NCBI GenBank assembly: GCA_029817715.1
Contig: JARUPY010000284.1
Location: forward strand, 209,018 to 273,017
Length of the DNA stretch: 64,000 bases
DNA from: Melastoma dodecandrum
Lineage: Eukaryota > Streptophyta > Magnoliopsida > Myrtales > Melastomataceae
Direction of reading: 5' to 3'
Below, one piece after another: positions 55,145-64,000 of this stretch. Position numbers and translations under genes: made by a program. Below the pieces are notes generated by a model that saw only the letters and a program-made list of their open reading frames with translations, was not told the origin of the DNA and ran no database searches. Positions within the stretch are counted from its first letter, which is position 1. Every line of letters begins with the position of its first letter.

Positions 55145-55244
55145 AGCCGCAAAACGTGCGGCCAAGCTTTCGGTTCCGCTTGAACTCTCCGGCGACTTGC
55201 AGCGCAGCAAGCGGAGGGCGCCGCCCTCCGCCGACACGGGGTCG

Positions 55245-57597
55245 CTACTTCAACACCACGACCTGCGCGTCGCCATGGCGACGCTGCACGCTCACGGTCA
55301 CGTCGCCGTCGTAGCATTGGAAACGCAGGTCGAGGCGCGAGTCCCGCAGCTTGACGTTGTAGAGGGTCACCCCGTCGAGGAAGCCCGGCAGGATCGGGTT
55401 CTTGAGGACCACGCGGTTCTGGTCGTGGTCGAGTTCGAGCCCGAGGCACGCCGCGAGGAAAGCGAAGGGCGCCGGCCGCCGCCCAGGCCTGGGGGCTGCA
55501 CGCCACGGGGTAGGAGACGGGCCCCCGCTGCGGCCGCCGCATGAAGCCACAGAACAGCTCCGGCAGGCGCTTCTGGTCCTGGTAGAGGGAGGTGTCGAAC
55601 ATCCCTTGGAAGATCCGCGCCGCCTCGGCCTTGCGGTCGTATCGGGCGAGGCCCATCGCGATCAGCGCGTTGTCGTGCGGCCAGATCGAGCCGTTGTGGT
55701 ACGACATCGGGTTGTAGCGCGCCTCGCCCTTGGCGATGGTGCGCACGCCCCAGCCGTTGAACCCGTCATTGCCCAGCAGGGTCTCCGCGACGCGAGCGGC
55801 CCGCTCCGGCTTGGCGATGCCGGTGAACAGGGCGTGGCCGGCATTGGACGAGCGCACGGCGCATTGCTTCTTCGCGCCGTCGAGGGCGAGGGCGTAGGTG
55901 CCGATCTCCTCGTTCCAGAAGGCTTCGTCGAACTTCTCCCGCAGGTCGTTCGCTTGGCGGGAGAGACGCTCGGCCATGTCGTCGTGGCCGAGCAGGCCTG
56001 CGAGCTGACCCATGCCGTTCTTGGCGGCGTAGACGTAGCCCTGCACCTCGCACAGCGCGATCGGCCCCTTCGCGAGATGGCCGTCCGCGTGGAAGATCGA
56101 ATCGTGGCTGTCCTTCCAGCCCTGGTTCTCCAGGCCCTTGTCGGTGTCGCGGGCGTATTCCACGAAGCCGTCGCCGTCGCGGTCGCCGTACTTGTTCATC
56201 CATTCGAGCGCGAGTTCGAGCGCCGGCCAGATGACCCTGATTCGTCTCCAGATCGCCGGAGACGAGGTAGTATTCGTGCGCCAGCATCCCGAAGAGCGGC
56301 GTGCCGTCGATGGTGCCGTAGTAGTGCCGGAACGGCACCTCCCCAAGCATCGCCATCTCGCCGCGGCGGGTCTCGTGCAGCACCTTGCCGGGCTGCGCGT
56401 CGGCGGCCGGATCGACCACCTTCGCCTGCGTGGCGGCGAGGTAGCGCAGCACGCCCCGGCCGAATTTCGGGTCGATCCACAGGGCCATCATCGCCGTGAT
56501 GATGCCGTCGCGGCCGAAGACGGTGGAGTACCAGGGGATGCCGGCGAAGGGGTAGATACCCTCGGGCGTCCGGCTCGCCAGCATGTAGAGGTCGGCCGTG
56601 GCGCGGCACAGCCCCTCGTTGAACTGGTCGTTCGAGGAGATGATCGTGGTGATGCCCGCCGTCAGCGTGCGCAGGTCGCGGCGCGAATCCCGGTAGGCCC
56701 GGGCGAAGATCATGCCCTCGCCGAGGCCCTTGGGATGACGAGGCGAGCCGCCGCCGTTGGCGACCTGCGTCAGGCGGGCCGCCGCATCCTCGCCGACCAT
56801 GGTCTCGGTCGGCGGCTTGGTGACGGCGCGGTGCGATTCGAACACCACGCGGATGAAGATGGAGGTCTGCGCGCCGGGCGACAGGGAGATCTCGAACTCG
56901 GCCTTGCCGGGCTCCAGCGAGACCGGCTTCGGGCCGAAATGCAGGCTCGTGGTGCGCACCACCTCGTCGAGTCCGACATAGCGGAACTGCACCTCGGTGG
57001 GGCTCGCCACCTGCACGCCACGCTTGCCGCGTTTCCTTGCGGTCGGTGCCGGCGCACCTCGAAAAGGTCGCGGTAATCGGCATCGAAGGCGATACTGACG
57101 CGCAGGCGGCGGTGCTTCGAATCGAAGGAGCGCAGGCCGATGCGGTCGTAGCAGGCGCCCCGGAACAGAAACTTCGTGCGCTCGATCGCCACCGTCTCGC
57201 GGGGGATCGAGGTCTCGTCATGGGCGTCGAGGCGGATATCCGGCGTCGTCATGTCGACGCTGAGCGCGCCGTTGTCGTCCTGCATGACCGAGGACAGCAT
57301 CAGCGGACGCTGGCCTTCGATCTTCACCTCCAGACGCGACAGATAGCGGGTGTCCTGGAAATACAGCCCCTCCGGCCCCGGCAGGACGCCGATGTCGCCG
57401 TAGGAATCGAGGACACCGAAGGCCTCGCCGAACTTCAGGGAGCGGAGCGGCCGCTCGACCAGGGAGGTCTGCGCTTCAATATGATAGGTCGGCAAAACCT
57501 CGTCCGCGTCCTGAAAACCCGCACCGAAGGCGGAGGACGAAGCCTTCATCGCCGTGTTCTGAGCCGTGTTCGTCGCGAGGTCAGTCTTCGCCGCCAT
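55245..57597 (-). CDS. Amylo-alpha-1,6-glucosidase family protein (frameshifted)
   Basis: The protein of about 783 residues has an N-terminal GDE-type beta domain (about 45-230, SYGDIGVLPGPEGLYFQDTRYLSR). The catalytic alpha/alpha barrel follows with GIPWYSTVFGRDGIITAMM, EWMNKYGDRDGDGFVEYAR, GWKDSHDSI and YHNGSIWPHDNALIAMG. It likely debranches glycogen or a related glucan. Frame breaks lie near 57040, 56238 and 55465. The ATG at 57597 follows CGGAG. It lies downstream of a glycosyltransferase on the same strand, a pairing seen in compatible-solute or glucan metabolism. Confidence 0.85.
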
Positions 57598-57754
57598 GCG
57601 GGATCTCCGGGTACGTGTCGGGACGAATCGAGAGGGCCGCTGCATCGTGTTGGATGCGGCGGCCCTGTCAAAACCAGTCGGATGAGTCGCTTTCGCGACG
57701 CTAGGCCGGGCGGCGGGTCTCTCGCAAGCCCGATACCAGCCTAAATCGTGCCGT

Positions 57755-58887
57755 TCAGGCGGGCATCGCCGCAGCCGGCATGGCCGGGCGGGACGAACCG
57801 TTGATGTCCACGGCGTGCGGCTTGAAGCTCGCCTTCGGCAGACGGATCACGTCTGCCGAGCGGGAGAGGAGGTCCTCTCGTAGACCGAGACATACTTCTT
57901 CACCATGCACTCGGCGGTGAAGGCGCTCTCGAAGTGGCGGCGCACGCCGGCCCGGCTCATCGTCTTGACCTTGTGAACGGCGGCCACCGCATCGTCCATG
58001 GTGTTGCAGAGCACGCCCGACACGCCGTCGGCGATTACTTCCGGCACGGAACCGTTGCGGAAGGCGATCACCGGCGTGCCGCAGGCCATCGCCTCGATCA
58101 TCACGAGGCCGAACGGCTCCGGCCAGTCGATCGGGAAGGCGAGCGCGAGGGCGTTGCCGAGGAAGTCCTTCTTCTGCTCCTCGTTGATCTCCCCGATGAA
58201 CTCGATCAGCGGATGGTGGATCATCGGCTCGATCTTCTCGTCCCAATAATCCTGATCCGCCTTGTCGACCTTCGCGGCGATCTTGAGTGGCGTGCCGGAG
58301 CGGATCGCCATCTCGATGGCACGGTCCGGGCGCTTCTCCGGCGCGATGCGGCCGAGGAAGGCGAGGTAGCCGCCCTTCGCCTCGGGGTAGTAGGGGCAGT
58401 TCTGCGCCGGCAGGCCGTGATGGATCGTGGAGAGCCAGTTCACGTTCGGCGGCATCGGCAGGCGCTGGTTGTCGGAGATCGACACCAGGGGCATGCCCGT
58501 GAAGGTGCGGTAGACCGGCATGAAGTCCGGCACGTCGAGGCGACCGTGCATCGTGGTGACGCACTTGTGATTCATATCTTCGAACATCGGATACTGAAGC
58601 AGATCGATGTGGAAGTGAAGAATATCGAATTCGCTGGCCCGGCGATGCACATGGTGCAGCATCGCGAGATGGCTCGCGGTATGGTCGCGGTAGCCGAGCA
58701 AGCGCAGACCCTCGGGCGTGCAGGACGCGGGCTTCGCCAATGTCTCCGAATCGCCGCTCGCGAACAGGGTCACGTCATGGCCCTGGCGGACCAGTTCTTC
58801 CGTGATCCAGCTGACGACACGCTCCGTGCCGCCGTAGAACTTCGGAGGGACCGCCTCCGAGAGCGGAGCAATCTGGGCAATGCGCAC
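57755..58887 (-). CDS. GT4-type glycosyltransferase (frameshifted near the end)
   Basis: The protein of about 376 residues is a GT-B glycosyltransferase. It opens with MRIAQIAPLSEAVPPKFYGG and TERVVSWITEELVRQGHDVT, and the donor half has LAFLGRIAPEKRPDRAIEMA and PEPFGLVMIEAMACGTPVIA with the conserved EAMACG glutamate. Near 57870 the frame changes, and the remaining residues DLLSRSADVIRLPK-type run to a stop at 57755. It probably transfers a sugar to an unknown acceptor, with the adjacent glucosidase in one pathway. It is divergent from rpmI. Confidence 0.85.
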
Positions 58888-59310
58888 GAAGTGTCTCCTT
58901 GGTGACCGACTTTTACGCGGTCAGTAGACCGCGCGGCCTGAGCGGGACATGAATGAAACCGACAGCCAAGGTTATCGTTCCGGACGGGGCTCCGACACCG
59001 GGTTGCGGTGCAAGAGGCGGTTTCCATCCCCGGGTATCCTTCCAATGCAGCGCACAAAAGGTTGCGGGGCCGTCCTCGCCGGGGACAGGCCCATTCCGGC
59101 GGCGAGCTCGACCGATCCGGGTAATAATGCGGTGCGGCGGAAAACGTTGCCGTCGGGCGAGGTTTCCTGGCATAAGCCCGCCCGCGTCGAACCGCCCGGC
59201 CGATCAAGGGCTGCCGTGGCGGTTCATGCTGCTCCACCAGAAGCATCATCGCGCAAACCCAACCCGGTCCTCGCGGGCCGCGCTGGCGTTTCGCGCAACA
59301 GGAGAGCCAA
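58888..59310. other. Divergent promoter region before rpmI
   Basis: No gene is found in these 423 bp. The region must hold the promoter of the glycosyltransferase gene (left) and the leader of rpmI-rplT (right). In other bacteria L20 binds such leaders to repress translation. AGGAGAG stands just before the rpmI ATG. Confidence 0.4.
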
Positions 59311-59514
59311 ATGCCCAAGCTGAAGACTAAATCGGGCGCCAAGAAGCGCTTCAAGATCACCGGCACCGGCAAGGTGATGTACGCCCAGGCCGGCAAGCGC
59401 CACGGGATGATCAAGCGGACGACGAAGCAGATCCGCAACCTGCGCGGCACGACGACCCTGTTCGAGGGCGACGCCGCCAACGTGAAGAAGTATTTCCTGC
59501 CGAACGCGCGGTAA
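59311..59514 (+). CDS. rpmI: 50S ribosomal protein L35
   Basis: The 67-residue basic protein starts [20 protein letters not shown] and contains [19 protein letters not shown], an unmistakable L35. It joins the large ribosomal subunit. AGGAG lies at good distance from the ATG. The gene precedes rplT by 50 bp, the normal order, but infC, often upstream, is absent here. The frame is intact. Confidence 0.97.
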
Positions 59515-59564
59515 TCCTTCTCGCAAGCCGATACTGTCTGAAGTCGAAATCCAGGAGATAACCG

Positions 59565-59953
59565 CTGGCCCGCGTCAAACGCGGTGTGACCGCTCACGCC
59601 AAGCACAAGAAAGTCTTCAAGGCCGCCAAGGGCTATTACGGCCGTCGCAAGAACACGATCCGCATCGCGCGGCAGGCGGTCGAGAAGGCCGGGCAATACG
59701 CCTATCGCGACCGCAAGGTTAAGAAGCGCACGTTCCGCGGCCTGTGGATCCAGCGCATCAACGCCGCGGTGCGCGAGCACGGCCTGACCTATTCCCGCTT
59801 CATCAACGCGCTGGCGACCGCCGGCATCGTGGTGGACCGCAAGGCTCTCTCCGAGCTCGCGATCCACGAGCCGGCCGCCTTCGCCGCCGTGGTCGAGAAG
59901 GCCAAGGCCGCGATCCCGGCCCAGCCGGAGAAGAAGGCCGCCCTGAGGCGACC
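59565..59953 (+). CDS. rplT: 50S ribosomal protein L20 (start codon and end disturbed)
   Basis: The protein of about 129 residues has the L20 core [35 protein letters not shown] and [12 protein letters not shown]. The conserved first residues [11 protein letters not shown] are encoded from 59568, but the codon before them is CTG, not ATG. CGCTGGCC may be CGCATGGCC with one A lost. AGGAGAT stands at the right place. At the end, one extra C near 59945 turns a TGA at 59951-59953 into read-through to 59993. Both oddities look like sequence errors. L20 is essential for early large-subunit assembly. Confidence 0.92.
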
Positions 59954-59975
59954 TGTTCCTCCAACGAGGTTGACG

Positions 59976-60008
59976 GAAGGCGCGGTACCGTGACGGTGCC
60001 GCGCCTTC
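59976..60008 (+). terminator. Terminator hairpin after rplT
   Basis: GAAGGCGCGGTACC and GGTGCCGCGCCTTC form a 14-bp stem with one G-T type mismatch around GTGAC. It ends the rpmI-rplT unit about 110 bp before pheS. Confidence 0.65.
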
Positions 60009-60119
60009 GTCGTTTCCGGCGCTCCGCCGAAAATCCGTTCGCGCGGCTTGCATCCCCGCGAACGCGCGCGCAAAAGCACACCCATCGGCGGCGAAGGCCC
60101 GCGCGATCCGAATGAAGCG

Positions 60120-61209
<1,090 letters not shown>

Positions 61210-61256
61210 AAGCCCGCGCCGCGCCCTCGACTGTCCCTCTTCCCGAGCCACCCGCA

Positions 61257-63704
61257 ATGAAGTTCACCCTCTCCTGGCTCAGGGAGCATCTCGATACCGA
61301 GGCGTCCCTCGACACCGTCGCCCAGGCGCTGACGCGAATCGGCCCTGGAGGTCGAAGGCGTCGAGGACCGGGCCGCCGCTCTTAAGCCCCTATGTCATCG
61401 CCCATGTCCTCACCGCCGAGCAGCACCCGAACGCCGACCGGCTGCGGGTCTGCTCGGTGGCGATAGGCACGGGCGCACCCGTGCAGGTGGTCTGCGGCGC
61501 GCCGAATGCGCGGGCGGGGATGCGCACCGTGTTCGCGCCCCCCGGCACCTACGTGCCCGGCAAGAACATCACCCTGTCGGTGGGCAACATCCGCGGCGTC
61601 GAGAGCCGGGGCATGCTGTGCTCGGCCGCCGAACTCGGCCTCGGCGAGGACCATGACGGCATCATCGACCTGACGACCGATGCCCCGGCGGGCACGCCCT
61701 ACGCCGCCTTCGCGGGGCTGGACGACCCGGTCATCGAGATCAACCTCTCCCCGAATCGGCCGGATTGCACCTCCGTCCACGGCATCGCGCGCGACCTCGC
61801 GGCGGCCGGGATCGGGCGCCTCAAGCACGCGGCCCCGACGCCGATCCACGGCGAAGGCCCCGTGCCCCGTCGGGGTCGAGCTGGCCTTCGCGCCCGAAGA
61901 CAAGGACCTGTGCCCGATGATGTTCTCCCTACGCCTCGTGCGCGGCGTCCGGAACGGCCCCTCGCCCGCGTGGATGCAGGCTCGGCTCCGGGCCATCGGG
62001 CTCCGGCCGATCAGCGCGCTGGTCGACATCACCAATTACATGACCTTCGACCGCGGCCGGCCGCTCCACGTCTTCGACGCCGCCAAGGTGAAGGGTGGGC
62101 TCACCGTTCGCCGGGCCAGGGCGGGCGAGAGCCTGCTCGCGCCCTCGACGGCAAGACGCACACGCTGACCGCCGACACCTGTGGTGATCGCCGATGAGAA
62201 CGGCGTCGAATCCATCGCCGGCATCATGGGCGGCGAGGCCTCGGGCTGCGACGAGGCCACCACCGACGTGCTGATCGAATCGGCGCTGTGGGACCCCGCC
62301 AACATCGCCCAGAGCGGGCGCGCCGCCTCGGGATCGTGACGGATGCCCGCTACCGCTTCGAGCGGGCGTCGATCCGCTCTAACACCCTGCCCGGCCTCGG
62401 ACCTCGCGACGCGCCTTCGTCCTCGACCTCTGCGGCGGCACGCCGAGCGAGACGCGGATCGCGGGCGAGCCGCCCGAAGCCGGCCGGATCATCGATTTTT
62501 CCCTGGGCCGAGGTTGCGCCGACTGGGCCGGGATCGAGGTGCCGCATAGCGAGATGCAGGCGACACTGGAGGCGCTGGGTTTCCGCGTCTCGGGGACCGG
62601 CGACCGGGTGAAGGTGCTCACGCCGTCCTGGCGGCCCGACGTGGAGGGCAAGGCCGACATCCGTCGAGGAGGTGATCCGCATCGCCGGTCTTCCGACCGG
62701 ATCGAGCCGCAGCCCCTCCCCCGCCCGGACGGTGTCGGCCGCCCCCCTGCTCACGCCGATGCAGAAACGCACCCGTACCGCCCAAGCGGGCGCTGGCGAG
62801 CCGCGGCCTGATGGAAGCGGTGACGTGGTCGTTCATCCCGAGGTCGATGCGCGCCTCTTCGGCGGCGGCGGGGCGGAGACCTGAAGCTCGCCAATCCCAT
62901 CGCCTCGGACCTGTCGGACATGCGCCCCAGCCTCGTGCCGGGCCTGCTGCGGGCAGCGCAGCGCAACGCCGACCGGGGGTACCCGGACGCCGCCCTGTTC
63001 GAGGTCGGCCAATGCTTTGCCAGCGACGAACCCGAGGGTCAGACCACCCGCGCCGCTGCGTGTGCGGCGGGCCACCGCCGCCCTGCTCGGCGCCGGGCGC
63101 CATTGGGACGGCGCCGCGCGCACGGTCGATGCCTTCGACGCCAAGGCCGACGCCATGGCGCTGCTCGCGAGCCTCGGCATCCCAACCGGCGGTTTGCAGG
63201 TCACGCCCGGCGGCCCGGCCTGGCTTCATCCCGGCCGCTCGGGCACCCTGCGTTTCGGGCCGAAGACCGAGATCGGCTGGTTCGGCGAGGTCCACCCGCG
63301 CACGATGCAGGCCCTCGACCTGAAGGGGACCCTGGCAGCCTTCGAGATCGTGCTCGACGCCCTGCCGCTGCCCAAGCACAGGCCGACCAAGGCGAAGGCC
63401 GCGCTGGTTCTCTCCGAGTTTCCAGCCGCTCACCCGCGATTTCGCCTTCGTGGTGGGTCGCGACGTGTCGGCCCGCCGATGTGGTGAAAGGCCGCGCAGG
63501 GCGCCGAGCGCAAGCTGATCACGGGGGTCGACGTGTTCGATCTCTACGAGGGTCCGGGCGTGGCCGAGGTGCGCGAAGTCCATCGCCATCGCCGTGCGGC
63601 TCCAGCCCACCGACAAGACCCTGACAGATGCGGAGATCGAGGCGGTGAGCGCCAAGATCGTCGCCGAGGTGTCCCGCAAGACGGGGGCGACCCTCCGGGG
63701 GTGA
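61257..63704 (+). CDS. pheT: Phenylalanyl-tRNA synthetase beta subunit (many frame breaks)
   Basis: The protein of about 810 residues is assembled from several frames. It begins [19 protein letters not shown], with the tRNA-binding domain [20 protein letters not shown] and [17 protein letters not shown]3/B4 editing and B5 domains follow ([40 protein letters not shown]), then the catalytic-like domain and the anticodon-binding FDX-ACB end with [11 protein letters not shown]. More than ten frame breaks are spread over its length, more per kilobase than anywhere earlier. It follows pheS by 47 bp in the usual operon. Confidence 0.88.
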
Positions 63705-63714
63705 GACGGGCATA

Positions 63715-64000
63715 ACCGCGATCACGCTGCTTATCGAGGACCTCGCTGCGGCGGTGCATCTGCCGGCCGCCGCCCTGCGCAAGGCGCTGGAGCATCGCGG
63801 AACGCCATCGCCGAGGCGACGCTGCCGGTGCTCGCCAAGGCGGCGGGTGGCGCGGAACTGGACGACCCGGAGGCGAACCTGGCTGTTCTGGGGCCTGCAC
63901 GTGATGGCCCATGCCGCGGGACACGCGCGCCTACCTCCCGCTCCTCGCCCTGCTGCGGCAGGATCTGGAACGGGTGGACGGCGCCATCGGTGACGCCGTG
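63715..64000 (+). CDS. Probable DUF1186 domain protein, N-terminal part (frameshifted)
   Basis: The sequence after pheT reads, across several frames, as ITAITLLIEDLAAAVHLPAA, then ALRKALEHRG, then AYLPLLALLRQDLERVDGAI followed by GDAV at the edge. This pattern resembles DUF1186 proteins, helical repeat proteins of unknown function. The start codon is not clear and the gene runs off the window. Confidence 0.35.

Overview
This window looks like a chromosomal segment of a high-GC alphaproteobacterium. The best match to gene content and style is a Methylobacterium/Methylorubrum-type member of the Hyphomicrobiales. Supporting signs are a PmtA-type phospholipid N-methyltransferase, an RNase E with a long acidic insert and arginine-rich tail, a DUF898 membrane protein, and many short palindromic intergenic repeats. 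The genus is an inference; no rRNA or tRNA gene is present to confirm it.

Layout. 1-4.1 kb: the start of an Fe/Mn superoxide dismutase gene, a small membrane protein, and a polysaccharide flippase coupled to a CelD-like acetyltransferase. 4.1-8.8 kb: housekeeping genes including selO, trmL, a PRC-barrel protein and a SCO1-type copper chaperone. 8.8-20.5 kb: a nearly complete phosphonate utilisation locus. phnGHIJKLMN and the transporter genes phnCDE1E2 are on the minus strand, the regulator phnF lies between them on the plus strand, and a DUF1045 2H-phosphoesterase gene sits upstream of phnC. phnP and phnO are not in the window. A perfect 8-bp inverted repeat just upstream of phnG is the obvious candidate PhnF operator. 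20.6-24.8 kb: a lipid-related group (psd, a class III aminotransferase with Arg in place of the usual catalytic Lys, a membrane protein, pmtA). 25.1-30.6 kb: a YhaN/YhaO (SbcC/SbcD-like) nuclease pair and a type II toxin-antitoxin pair. 31.2-36.5 kb: a tripartite EmrAB-type efflux system with its divergent TetR regulator. 37-39.5 kb: glycolate oxidase subunits glcE and glcF. 40.1-43.1 kb: rne. 43.2-55.1 kb: a soluble chemoreceptor, an RND pump, an M48 peptidase, DUF898 and TerB proteins, cstA-ybdD, and a hydroxyisobutyrate-dehydrogenase-like gene. 55.2-58.9 kb: a glycosyltransferase and an amylo-1,6-glucosidase. 59.3-64 kb: rpmI, rplT, pheS, pheT and the start of a probable DUF1186 gene.

Sequence quality. 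From 1 to about 15.7 kb every gene is intact. From there on many genes carry single-base frame changes, and their density climbs sharply after 59 kb, where pheS and pheT are each broken several times. Because essential genes are hit (rne, rplT, pheS, pheT), and because most breaks are explained by one extra base in a short G/C run, I read these as assembly or sequencing errors, not as gene decay. Frameshifted genes are therefore given as whole genes, with approximate break positions. Working together, the intact core describes a cell that scavenges phosphorus from phosphonates, feeds the ribose phosphate back to PRPP through PhnN, and makes phosphatidylcholine through Psd and PmtA.
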